A DNA stretch of 64,000 bases, from positions 936,973 through 1,000,972 of the forward strand of contig NZ_PDJD01000001.1 in NCBI RefSeq assembly GCF_002563925.1, written 5' to 3'. The notes under the pieces are model-generated. The model saw nothing but the letters and a program-made list of their open reading frames with translations. It ran no database searches and had not been told where the DNA came from. The stretch comes from Serinibacter salmoneus (GTDB lineage: Bacteria; Actinomycetota; Actinomycetes; Actinomycetales; Beutenbergiaceae). The position numbers and the translations under genes are program-made. This document shows, in pieces, positions 16,141-25,200 of the stretch (position 1 is the first letter of the stretch; the number at the start of each line of letters is the position of its first letter).

Positions 16141-17178
16141 GTGAGCGCGCTGCTTGATCCTCTGGTGGATCTGCGGGTGGATGAGAATGGCGAGACGTAC
16201 GCGATCTACCGCTCCCACGCGCGCCGGGTGACCATGAGTGCGCCCATGGCGCACTTCGTGGCTGAGGCCCAGTCAACGCGGTGTCGTGCCGTGCTGCTCA
16301 CCCGGGACGATGCTCACATCTCCACCTTCGTGGTCGAGGCGTTTCGCGCAATCGAGGGGCGCTGGGCGGTGGACGGCGCCACAGGTGTGCGCGCTGCGTG
16401 GGGCGGACCACTTCTTGCGACGTGGGAGCAACTGTGGTCGCAGCCACCGTTGCCCTCTCCGCCATCGACTCGGGACGGCATCGTCCCGACGATCATCGTC
16501 GAGACTTTCGTGGGCGAGCGATCCGATCCCGGGCGCAGGATCGGCGCGTTGCCGGACACCGTGGTGGAGGCGCTGGGTGCAGGATCGATCGATCGGTGGG
16601 GACTCGTGGAACCTCTCACACACCGGTGGTCCCACGAAGAGGTCACGCACTCGCTGCGCCGCCAGATGCCACGCTCGGCCCGCCACCTGGCCGGAACCGC
16701 CCACGGAGCGCGGTTGAGCGTCGCGGTGTCTCGCACCCGGCACGGATTGATGCACCACGTGCGCGCATGTGTGCCCGCCCGTGATCCTGACCTGGCCCAG
16801 GCAGCCGAGCGGGGGGATGGCGCGCTGGCCGCACACCCGAGGATCCGTGGCTACCTGACGCAGGTGGCACAGCGCTTTCGCCTCAACGCAGCGATGATCA
16901 GCGTGGGCGAGAGCGAGGAGTTCCACGGATCGTGGGGACGGCGCCCCGGGCCCCGCCCCGTGGACCGTCCACTGGGAGTCGCAGTCGGTCCGGTGGCCGT
17001 CGCCCAACTGGGTCTGGACACGCGCCGATACCCCAGCGCCGACGTGATGGGGCCCCGCCGCGCTCCTACCGTCTTGCGGCTCTTCACCGGCGCCGGGTCG
17101 ACCTGGGAGCAGTTCCAGCGCGAGGTGACAGCGGTCTCGCCCGAGCGCGTCGTGACCGCCGTCTTCGGAGGCACCTGA
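16141..17178 (+). CDS. Unrecognised protein upstream of the toxin gene
   Basis: 345 residues from GTG 16141. The reading frame stays open back to 15985, but an ATG there would lie inside the promoter element, so a later start is likely. The GTG at 16141 overlaps the TGA of a 24-codon reading frame (16070-16144) that has the better ribosome-binding site (AGGGGAGGGA), suggesting translational coupling. GTG 16132 and TTG 16081 are alternatives. No known motif was seen: mixed alpha/beta character, a Pro/Arg-rich region near the middle, no membrane segment. Position before a WXG-type toxin invites comparison with EspG-like T7SS chaperones, but I see no motif to support that. Confidence 0.6.
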   Translation: MSALLDPLVDLRVDENGETYAIYRSHARRVTMSAPMAHFVAEAQSTRCRAVLLTRDDAHISTFVVEAFRAIEGRWAVDGATGVRAAWGGPLLATWEQLWSQPPLPSPPSTRDGIVPTIIVETFVGERSDPGRRIGALPDTVVEALGAGSIDRWGLVEPLTHRWSHEEVTHSLRRQMPRSARHLAGTAHGARLSVAVSRTRHGLMHHVRACVPARDPDLAQAAERGDGALAAHPRIRGYLTQVAQRFRLNAAMISVGESEEFHGSWGRRPGPRPVDRPLGVAVGPVAVAQLGLDTRRYPSADVMGPRRAPTVLRLFTGAGSTWEQFQREVTAVSPERVVTAVFGGT

Positions 17179-17510
17179 TGCCGAGCGAGTGGGTGGTGGT
17201 GAGCGCAGACGAGGTCACGCCCGAGGTGCATGCCTGGGCGATGCACGACGTGGACGCCTCCGGTCAGGTGATCTCCTTCCGCGGCGGTGAAGTGATCCAT
17301 GCGCTGACCGGCGCCGGCGAGCCGGTGCTCACAGCATTCCGCAGCCTGCACCTGGAGACGGCGTGCGACGCCGAGCCGGCGATCGGGGTCCACATCGATG
17401 GGACGTACTGGACCGAGCTGACTGTTCCGGCTGGCGCGGCGCCTGTGGTGGAGGACCTGCTGGCAGCGATTACAAGCAGGGCGCGAGGAGTGGCGCGGCT
17501 GCGGGAGTGA
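17178..17510 (+). CDS. Small unrecognised protein between the 345-residue gene and the toxin
   Basis: 110 residues, ATG overlapping the upstream TGA. Soluble, no signal peptide. Alternating hydrophobic and polar stretches (EWVVVSADEV, GQVISFRGGEVIH, IGVHIDGTYWTELTV) predict a small mostly beta protein with a C-terminal helix. The toxin gene follows after 45 bp containing GGGGGGAGAG. It could be a secretion adaptor or chaperone of the toxin, inferred from operon position only. Confidence 0.65.
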   Translation: MPSEWVVVSADEVTPEVHAWAMHDVDASGQVISFRGGEVIHALTGAGEPVLTAFRSLHLETACDAEPAIGVHIDGTYWTELTVPAGAAPVVEDLLAAITSRARGVARLRE

Positions 17511-17555
17511 CCTAGCGCGCGAGGGACGACAGGAAACGGCGGGGGGAGAGACGCA

Positions 17556-19763
17556 GTGACAGAAATAGGCGTGTGCACCGGGGACGGGCTCATCGATCCG
17601 GCTCGGTTCGTGGTCAGGAGCTCCGACCTGGACAGCGAGAGCATCTACGGGTCGGCGTCCGAGCTGCGAGCCATTGGCTCGGGCATGGTCGAATCGATGG
17701 CCGGGGTCTCAGCGGCGTGGTCAGGGCTCAGCGAGGCATACCGGGCGCCGGAAGAGAGCGACGTCCTTGCGCTACTCGCTCCGGCCGAGACTGCGGTGGC
17801 GGAGAACGACGAGGTGCTCGCAAGCGCGGCCCGCGCACTCGAGAGGTACGCCGAGGATGTGCAGGTCATTGCGACAGACCTGCGGGTCCTGGAGGGGGAC
17901 GCGGCGGTCTTCCGCGCTGAGGCTCTGCGCGGGTACGAGGAGATCACCTACCGCCCTATCGGCATGGCTCAGACAGTCGGGTACACCCAGGAGAGCGAGC
18001 ACGTCAGCTGGATCGAGCACACACCGGCCGTCGAGCGGAACAACGACCTGCTTGCGCAGTACGCGGTTGTGATCGAACGGCTCTCACTCGCGGCGGCCCA
18101 GTGCGCCACCGAGCTGACGGGTCTGCGCTCGGGAACCTGCCCAGCCGGGCCGGTGGCCGCGATCGGCGCTGCCGACATCATGGCGTCGGATGCGATGCCG
18201 TGGGGCCACGCTGTGACCGAGGATCGCACCTGCGAGGAATCCGTGAACCACGGGCTCGGGAATGCCGCGATCTCCGCGAGGGACGGTGCCGCGGCCATGG
18301 TCGGCTTCGACACCGCGACCATGACGTGGAGTTGGGGAACCTTGGGTGCCACCTGGTGGGGGGTGGGCGACTTCGCGTTGTCCACCGTCATCGCGACCAG
18401 CCCGGTGCTGATGACCGCGATCTCTGGCGCGGGGGGCTCCGAGTGGGTCTCGGACCGTCAGGACGTCGCCGCAACCGGTTGGGGGGCGATGATCGGCTGG
18501 GACCACCAGGAGTACCTAGCGGGCGGCGACGGTTGGCACGCATGGCAGGAGGACGGCGTTGCGGCCGCCACGCAGGTGCTTGTGGAGGCTGGGACGTTCC
18601 TCATCCCGGGCGTCGGCGCCGCGAAGGGGGGAGCGATGGCCGGCCGGGCCGGCGCCCTGACGGTCCGCGCCGGCGGTGCTGCGGTGCGCGGAACCGCCGC
18701 CGTGGCCGAGGCAGCCTTGCGTGGTGGTTCGCATCTGGCGTCCGGCGCGAGGCAGGGACTGCGAGTGGTAGGGGACCGGCTTCATGCGATGAAGGTGCCG
18801 GGCTTGGGTGGGCCGGACTTTGCCGTCGCGGGCGCCGGCCCGGGCCCGCAGGCACTGCACATGACGCCGGATTCCTCGGGGCACCTGCCAACCAGAGGCG
18901 GCACGTCGGCGGCGCGTGACTCCGCAGGCAGTTCGCAGCCGCAGCGCGCGGTCCCGGACGGTCCGCCGATGTACGGCCAGCGCATCGGGGACAGTGGTGG
19001 GCACAACGACACGGCGCCCTTGGACATGTGGCGCCCTCACGCAGACGGTGTGGAGGTCGAGGTCCCGGAGGGGCTCATCGACGACGCCCGCACGGCGACG
19101 GACCAGGCACCGCCAGCCGCCGATGGATTGACGCGGGAGGTACAGGCGAAGATCGATGTCTACCAGAGGTTGATCGACAGGACCGATGGGAACGGCGGAT
19201 TCCACTATCCGGAGCATATTCGCAACGCCTTCCGTGGCTCAATCTTCAACCTCGAGAACCACCACCGCTACCCGGTGAATGAACTCCATGTGACGCGGCC
19301 CGGTGCCACCCTCGGAGAAAACGGACTGGCGAGTCCCAGGCAGTCGGCATACAACCGCGTGGACAGCATAGATCCCGGCAACGAGATCGTGGAACGCAAG
19401 AACACCCAACTCGCCGCCGTCCGAGGCCGGACATGGCGGGCATACCTCGACGACATCAGGACCAAGTACGGCGTACGCAGCGATGGGGTGGTCGTCGCTG
19501 ATACGCCCTCCAACCGGCGCACCCTCGAGGCGGTGGGGCTCGACCCCAGCGAGCACATCGGGATGCCGCTGGAGGGTCGAAACATCCTGGAGGTGCCGGT
19601 GCAGACGGCGCCCGTGCCCCAAGCAATGCTGGAGCTCGCCGCCACGAGGCAGATCAAAGTCGTCGACGTGGCAGGCACCGAATGGATGCTCGGTCCACGC
19701 CCCGGTACCGTTGTCGAGGTCCGGGCGGACGGCACGGTCCTGACGCACAACCCAGCACATTGA
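17556..19763 (+). CDS. WXG-type polymorphic toxin candidate with C-terminal ExK domain
   Basis: 735 residues. About 1-200: helical, with a WSG motif at Trp55 in SAAWSGLSEAYRAPE, like WXG/LXG T7SS substrates; there is no Sec signal. About 245-290 and 330-390: hydrophobic and Gly/Ala-rich segments of the kind seen in toxin translocation regions. About 400-520: low-complexity Pro/Ser/Gly linker. About 525-735: compact C-terminal domain containing NEIVERKNTQL with Glu613-x-Lys615 preceded by Asp603 and Asp606, compatible with a PD-(D/E)XK nuclease fold, followed by TWRAYLDDIRTKYG. This architecture suggests a contact-delivered nuclease, with four array genes directly behind it as immunity candidates. 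Nuclease identity is inference; other toxin folds remain possible. Confidence 0.7.
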   Translation: MTEIGVCTGDGLIDPARFVVRSSDLDSESIYGSASELRAIGSGMVESMAGVSAAWSGLSEAYRAPEESDVLALLAPAETAVAENDEVLASAARALERYAEDVQVIATDLRVLEGDAAVFRAEALRGYEEITYRPIGMAQTVGYTQESEHVSWIEHTPAVERNNDLLAQYAVVIERLSLAAAQCATELTGLRSGTCPAGPVAAIGAADIMASDAMPWGHAVTEDRTCEESVNHGLGNAAISARDGAAAMVGFDTATMTWSWGTLGATWWGVGDFALSTVIATSPVLMTAISGAGGSEWVSDRQDVAATGWGAMIGWDHQEYLAGGDGWHAWQEDGVAAATQVLVEAGTFLIPGVGAAKGGAMAGRAGALTVRAGGAAVRGTAAVAEAALRGGSHLASGARQGLRVVGDRLHAMKVPGLGGPDFAVAGAGPGPQALHMTPDSSGHLPTRGGTSAARDSAGSSQPQRAVPDGPPMYGQRIGDSGGHNDTAPLDMWRPHADGVEVEVPEGLIDDARTATDQAPPAADGLTREVQAKIDVYQRLIDRTDGNGGFHYPEHIRNAFRGSIFNLENHHRYPVNELHVTRPGATLGENGLASPRQSAYNRVDSIDPGNEIVERKNTQLAAVRGRTWRAYLDDIRTKYGVRSDGVVVADTPSNRRTLEAVGLDPSEHIGMPLEGRNILEVPVQTAPVPQAMLELAATRQIKVVDVAGTEWMLGPRPGTVVEVRADGTVLTHNPAH

Positions 19764-19777
19764 GAGAAAGTACCGCA

Positions 19778-20320
19778 ATGAGAGGAACTGTCGTGGAGTG
19801 GCGTTTTTGTGGGATGTTCAATGACTGGTTGCAGTCAGCGGTTCCGGATGATCGGTGGCTGGGGTGGATTGATGAGGGGGAGGCGCGGCGCCGGTTTCAT
19901 GTGCCGGGGGAGCGGTTGGCGTTGGTGCCGCCGGTGGATGAGGCGACGGGTATTGTGCCGTTCTTCATTACTGTGACGCCGCGGGAGCATCCGTCGTTCA
20001 CGGTGTCGCGTCAGGAGGCGGTGGCTCCGGGGGTGGGGGTAGTCACGTCCGAGTCGTGGTGGCGGCACGCTGAAGGTGATCGGCTCTTTCAGCACATTGC
20101 GGTGGTGTGGGAGTTCGGGGAGTACAACCCGGAATTGCCGGTGGCGGCGCATCGTGCGGTGCGGCGATGGCATGCGTACAACAATGAGGATGGCACTGGT
20201 CGTGTGGAGGAGCACGATCTGGTGGCGAAGACGTTCACGGTGGCGCGTCGTACGGATGTGCCGGTAGCGGATTTGTATCTCCCGGTCCCGGCGTGGGGTG
20301 AGTGGGAGTCGCTGGTGTGA
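19778..20320 (+). CDS. Array protein, copy 2 (putative immunity protein)
   Basis: 180 residues, start ATG 14 bp after the toxin stop, with GAGAGAAAG as ribosome-binding site. It keeps the MRGTVV lead found in copy 1. Segment variants: DWLQ, PREHPSF, SESWWRHAEGDRLFQH (one codon shorter than copy 3) and FTVARR. Adjacent to the toxin, it is the most likely cognate antitoxin. Soluble, unrecognised family. Confidence 0.72.
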   Translation: MRGTVVEWRFCGMFNDWLQSAVPDDRWLGWIDEGEARRRFHVPGERLALVPPVDEATGIVPFFITVTPREHPSFTVSRQEAVAPGVGVVTSESWWRHAEGDRLFQHIAVVWEFGEYNPELPVAAHRAVRRWHAYNNEDGTGRVEEHDLVAKTFTVARRTDVPVADLYLPVPAWGEWESLV

Positions 20321-20332
20321 TGGGGGTGGGTC

Positions 20333-20863
20333 GTGGAGTGGCGTTTTTGTGGGATGTTCAATTATCGGTTGCAGTCAGCGGTTCCGGATGATCGGTGGCT
20401 GGGGTGGATTGATGAGGGGGAGGCGCGGCGCCGGTTTCATGTGCCGGGGGAGCGGTTGACGTTGGTGCCGCCGGTGGATGAGGCGACGGGTATTGTGCCG
20501 TTCTTCATTACTGTGACGCCGCGGGAGCATCCGTCGTTCACGGTGTCGCGTCAGGAGGCGGTGGCTCCGGGGGTGGGGGTGGTCACGTCTCAGTCGTGGT
20601 GGCGGCACGCTGAAGAAGGTGATCGGCTCTTTCAGCACATTGCGGAGGTGTGGGAGTTCGGGGAGTACAACCCGGAATTGCCGGTGGCGGCGCATCGTGC
20701 GGTGCGGCGATGGGATGCGTTCAACAATGAGGATGGCACGGGTCGTGTGGAGGAGCATGATCTGGTGGCGAAGACGTTCACTAAGGCGCGTCGCATGGAT
20801 GTGCCGGTTGCGGATTTGTATCTCCCGGTCCCGGCGTGGGGTGAGTGGGAGTCGCTGGTGTGA
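20333..20863 (+). CDS. Array protein, copy 3 (putative immunity protein)
   Basis: 176 residues from GTG, 12 bp after copy 2 through a TGGGGGTGGGTC spacer that recurs before copies 4 and 5 and supplies the only ribosome-binding sequence. Variants: YRLQ, ERLTLV, PREHPSF, SQSWWRHAEEGDRLFQH, AEVWEF, RWDAFNN and RRMDV. It lacks the MRGTVV lead, so the GTG of copy 2 (19793) is the aligned position. Several substitutions here are unique, making it the most diverged inner copy after copy 5. Confidence 0.7.
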   Translation: MEWRFCGMFNYRLQSAVPDDRWLGWIDEGEARRRFHVPGERLTLVPPVDEATGIVPFFITVTPREHPSFTVSRQEAVAPGVGVVTSQSWWRHAEEGDRLFQHIAEVWEFGEYNPELPVAAHRAVRRWDAFNNEDGTGRVEEHDLVAKTFTKARRMDVPVADLYLPVPAWGEWESLV

Positions 20864-20875
20864 TGGGGGTGGGTC

Positions 20876-21403
20876 GTGGAGTGGCGTTTTTGTGGGATGT
20901 TCAATGACTGGTTGCAGTCAGCGGTTCCGGATGATCGGTGGCTGGGGTGGATTGATGAGGGGGAGGCGCGGCGCCGGTTTCATGTGCCGGGGGAGCGGTT
21001 GGCGTTGGTGCCGCCGGTGGATGAGGCGACGGGGATTGTGCCGTTCTTCATTACTGTGACGCCGCGGGAGCATCCGTCGTTCACGGTGTCGCGTCAGGAG
21101 GCGGTGGCTCCGGGGGTGGGGGTGGTCACGTCGCAGTCGTGGTGGAAGAATGTGGGCGGTGGGCGTTTGTTCCAGGACATTGCGGTGGTGTGGGAGTTCG
21201 GGGAGTACAACCCGGAATTGCCGGTGGCGGCGCATCGTGCGGTGCGGCGATGGCATGCGTACAACAATGAGGATGGCACCGGTCGTGTGGAGGAGCATGA
21301 TCTGGTGGCCAAGACGTTCACTAAGGCGCGTCGTACGGATGTGCCGGTAGCGGATTTGTATCTCCCGGTCCCGGCCTGGGGCGAGTGGGAGTCGCTGGTG
21401 TGA
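20876..21403 (+). CDS. Array protein, copy 4 (putative immunity protein)
   Basis: 175 residues from GTG after the same 12-bp spacer. Its N-terminal half matches copy 2 (DWLQ, ERLALV, PREHPSF) while the C-terminal half from SQSWWKNVGGGRLFQD onward matches copy 1. It therefore looks like a recombinant between the two types. Soluble, unrecognised family. Confidence 0.7.
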   Translation: MEWRFCGMFNDWLQSAVPDDRWLGWIDEGEARRRFHVPGERLALVPPVDEATGIVPFFITVTPREHPSFTVSRQEAVAPGVGVVTSQSWWKNVGGGRLFQDIAVVWEFGEYNPELPVAAHRAVRRWHAYNNEDGTGRVEEHDLVAKTFTKARRTDVPVADLYLPVPAWGEWESLV

Positions 21404-21415
21404 TGGGGGTGGGTC

Positions 21416-21943
21416 GTGGAGTGGCGTTTTTGTGGGATGTTCAATTATCGGTTGCAGTCAGCGGTTCCGAATGATTCGGAGCTGGGGTGGATTGATGAGG
21501 GGGAGGCGCGGCGCCGGTTTCATGTGCCGGTGCGGCGGGTGACGTTGGTGCCGCCGGTGGATGAGGCGACGGGGATTGTGCCGTTCTTCATTACTGTGAC
21601 GCCGGGTGAGGATCCGTCGTTCACGGTGTCGCGTCAGGAGGCGGTGGCTCCGGGGGTGGGGGTGGTCACGTCCGAGTCGTGGTGGAAGAATGTGGGCGGT
21701 GGGCGTTTGTTCCAGGATATTGCGGTGGTGTGGGAGTTCGGGGAGTACAACCCGGAATTGCCGGTGGCGGCGCATCGTGCGGTGCGGGAATGGCATGCGT
21801 ACAACAATGAGGATGGCACCGGTCGTGTGGAGGAGCATGGTCTGGTGGCCAAGACGTTCACTGAGGCGCGTCGTACGGATGTGCCGGTTGCGGATTTGTA
21901 TCTCCCGGTCCCGGCGTGGGGTGAGTGGGAGTCGCTGGTGTGA
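21416..21943 (+). CDS. Array protein, copy 5 (putative immunity protein)
   Basis: 175 residues from GTG, last copy of the array. It carries the most private changes: PNDSELGW in place of PDDRWLGW, PVRRVTLV in place of PGERLALV, PGEDPSF, REWHAY, EHGLVA and FTEARR, many altering charge. The following sequence is unrelated to the 12-bp spacer and runs into the ileS T-box within about 30 bp. Divergence at the distal end is what one expects for the oldest copy or for one with a different partner. Confidence 0.7.
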   Translation: MEWRFCGMFNYRLQSAVPNDSELGWIDEGEARRRFHVPVRRVTLVPPVDEATGIVPFFITVTPGEDPSFTVSRQEAVAPGVGVVTSESWWKNVGGGRLFQDIAVVWEFGEYNPELPVAAHRAVREWHAYNNEDGTGRVEEHGLVAKTFTEARRTDVPVADLYLPVPAWGEWESLV

Positions 21944-21960
21944 GTGTCAGTGCCTGCATG

Positions 21961-22206
21961 GGATCCGTGGCTACACTGGTCGCACAGGCATCGACCCGGC
22001 CATCACCGGTGAGCCTCCGGAAGAACCGGCCGACCGCGCCTGCACGGCGTGGCCGGCCCCAGTAGAACCGGACGGGTAGGCCCGTCACAGCCGTCAACGA
22101 GAGGTCGCACGCCCGCCAGGGCGGGCGGCAAGCGGGGTGGTACCGCGGCCCGCCGGCATCCGCCGGTCGGTTCGCCCTCGCGCGCACGAGCACGCACCAC
22201 CCGGAG
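21961..22206 (+). promoter_or_regulatory. T-box riboswitch of ileS with promoter
   Basis: A -10-like TACACT lies at 21972-21977. The leader contains the isoleucine-specifier region GGCCATCACCGG near 21999-22010 (AUC codon), the CGGAAGAA segment near 22018, and the T-box proper GGGGTGGTACCGCGG around 22134-22147, where UGGU pairs with the NCCA end of uncharged tRNA. Actinobacterial ileS T-boxes act on translation; here GGAG (22203-22206) and the TTG start follow with no T-tract terminator, consistent with that. Confidence 0.85.
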
Positions 22207-22212
22207 ACCACG

Positions 22213-25200
22213 TTGACGAACCAGAGCCACCGTTACCCGCGCCATGCCAGCGCCGACCTCGTGGCCTCCCCGCGCATCCCCGAGATCGAGAAGAGCGTCC
22301 TGGCCCACTGGCAGGCGGGGGACACCTTCCGCCGCAGCGTCGAGGCGCGCCCCGCGGGCGAGGACGGCGAGAACGAGTTCGTCTTCTATGACGGCCCCCC
22401 GTTCGCCAACGGCCTGCCGCACTACGGCCACCTGCTCACCGGCTACGTCAAGGACGTGGTGCCGCGTTACATGACGATGCGCGGCAAGCGGGTGGAGCGC
22501 CGGTTCGGCTGGGACACCCACGGCCTGCCCGCCGAACTCGAGGCCGAGCGCATCCTCGGGATCACCGACAAGGCGCAGATCGAGGAGATGGGCATCGCCG
22601 CGTTCAACGCCGCCTGCCGCTCCTCCGTGCTGACCTACACCGACGAGTGGCAGGACTACGTCACCCGCCAGGCCCGCTGGGTGGACTTCGAGAACGACTA
22701 CAAGACCCTGAACCCGGAGTTCATGGAGTCGGTGATCTGGGCGTTCAAGACCCTGCACGACAAGGGCCTGGCGTACGAGGGCTTCCGGGTGCTGCCCTAC
22801 TGCTGGCGCGACCAGACGCCGCTGTCCAACCACGAACTGCGGATGGACGACGACGTCTACCAGATGCGGCAGGACCCCGCCCTGACCGTGGGGTTGCCGC
22901 TGGCGGCGCCCCAGGCGGGTGACCGGCTGGGGGAGGCACTCGCCGGCGCCTACCTGCTGGTGTGGACCACCACTCCCTGGACCCTGCCCAGCCACCAGGC
23001 CATCGCCGTCAACCCCGAGGTGAGCTACGTCGTCGTCGCCCCCGGGGAGGGCTCGCCGCTGGACGCCTCCCACCCGGGGGCCCGCGTCGTCGTCGCCCAG
23101 CCGCGCCTGGCGGCCTACGCCCGTGAGCTCGGTGAGGACCCGCAGGTGGTCGCCGAGGTGGCCGGGGCCGATCTGGTCGGGCGCCGCTACACCCCGCCGT
23201 TCCCGTACTTCACCGACGGTCAGGGCGGCGCCCCGGCCGACAACCCGGGCAACTTCCAGGTGATCGCCGGCGACTTCGTCACGGTGGAGGACGGCACCGG
23301 GCTCGTGCACATGGCGCCCGCCTTCGGTGAGGACGACATGGCGGCCTGCGAGGCCGTCGGCATCACGCCCGTGGTGACCGTCGGGGAGGCCGGCGAGTTC
23401 ACCGCCCTCGTGCCGGACTACGCCGGGCAGCAGGTCTTCGACGCGAACCCGCACATCATCGCCGACCTCAAGGCCGGCACCGGCCCGCTCGCCGCGCTCC
23501 CGGCCGAGCGCCGCGCCATGGTGGTGCGCCACGAGACCTACGACCACTCCTATCCGCACTGCTGGCGCTGCCGGAACCCCCTGATCTACAAGGCGGTCTC
23601 CAGCTGGTTCGTGCGCGTCACCCAGTTCCGCGACCGCATGGTGGAACTGAACGAGCAGATCGACTGGACCCCCGAGCACATCAAGCACGGCCAGTTCGGC
23701 AAGTGGCTCGCCGGCGCCCGGGACTGGTCCATCTCCCGCAACCGGTACTGGGGCACCCCGATCCCGGTGTGGGTGAGCGACGACCCCGCCTACCCGCGCA
23801 CCGACGTCTACGGCTCCTTCGCCGAGCTCGCCCGCGACTTCGGGGACGTGCCGCGCAACGATGCCGGGGAGCCGGACCTGCACCGCCCCTGGATCGACGA
23901 CCTCACCCGCCCCAACCCCGACGACCCGACCGGGAAGTCCACGATGCGCCGCATCCCGGACGTGCTGGACGTGTGGTTCGACTCCGGGTCCATGCCCTTC
24001 GCCCAGGTGCACTACCCGCACGAGAACGCCGAGTGGTTCGAGAACCACTACCCGGGCGACTTCATCGTGGAGTACATCGGGCAGACCCGCGGCTGGTTCT
24101 ACACCCTGCACGTGCTGGCCACCGCCCTGTTCGACCGTCCCGCGTTCTCCTCCGCGGTCAGCCACGGGATCGTGCTGGGCAACGACGGGCGCAAGATGTC
24201 CAAGAGCCTGCGCAACTACCCGGATGTCACCGAGGTCTTCGACCGCGACGGCTCCGATGCGATGCGCTGGTTCCTCATGGCCTCCCCGATCCTGCGCGGC
24301 GGGAATCTCATCGTTACCGAGGAGGGCATCCGCGCCGAGGTGCGCGGGGTGCTGCTGCCGCTGTGGAACGCCTACTACTTCTTCGCGCTGTACGCGGGCA
24401 CGGTGAACGACGGCGCGGGCTACCTCGCGCAGCCCGTGGCACCCGAGGCCGTGGCCGAGCTGCCGGAGATGGACCGCTACCTGCTGGCCCGCACCCACGA
24501 CCTCGCGCTCGCCGTGACCGAGGCCGCCGACGCCTACGACGTGGCCGGGGCGTGCGCGCTCATCCGTGACCACATCGACCTGCTCACCAACTGGTACGTG
24601 CGCACCCAGCGCGACCGGTTCTGGGCGGAGGACACCCGCGCCTTCGACACCCTGTTCACCGCGCTGGAGGCGCTGACCCGGATCATGGCGCCCTTCGCGC
24701 CGCTGCTGACCGAGGAGATCTGGCGCGGCCTGACCGGGGGTGAGTCGGTGCACCTGACCGACTGGCCGGTGACCGGCACGGCCGGGGCGTACGACGTCGA
24801 GGCCTCCCTGGTCCCCGATCCCGCCCTGGTGGCGGCGATGGACCGGGTGCGGGACGTGGTCTCCGCCGCCCACGCGCTGCGCAAGGCCCACCAGGTCAAG
24901 GTGCGTCAGCCCCTGCGTTCGCTCGCGGTGGTGGTGCCTGAGGCCGAACTGGCTGCGCTCGCGCCGTTCGCCGACCTGGTGGCCTCCGAGGTGAACCTCA
25001 AGTCCGTGGCCCTGGAGGACCTCGCCTCCGACGCCGCCGCGCGCTACGGGGTCACCACCAAGCTCACCGTCAACGCCCGCGCCGCAGGCCCGCGGCTGGG
25101 CAAGAGCGTGCAGGTGGCCATCAAGGCCGCCCGCAGTGGGGAGTGGAGCGAGCACGAGGGCGTGGTGACCGCGGGCGGCATCGAACTGGCCGAGGGGGAG

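Larger units (their letters stand above)
19793..21943 (+). repeat. Tandem gene array, four units of 540-543 bp
   Basis: Aligned GTG positions are 19793, 20333, 20876 and 21416 (steps 540, 543, 540). Units differ mainly in short blocks; long stretches such as the region encoding PELPVAAHRAV are identical. A fifth, displaced unit starts at 15382. Shared spacers and near-identity indicate recent duplication with gene conversion. Confidence 0.85.

Noticed and set aside
19793-21943. Tandem array as CRISPR or non-coding satellite
   Set aside because: The 540-bp period, intact reading frames in every unit and codon-sized indels show duplicated genes, not short repeats with spacers.
16837-21976. A 14-bp identity (GGATCCGTGGCTAC) between 16841 and the ileS promoter region at 21961, considered as a recombination site
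   Set aside because: Matches of this length are expected by chance several times in 64 kb, and flanks do not align.
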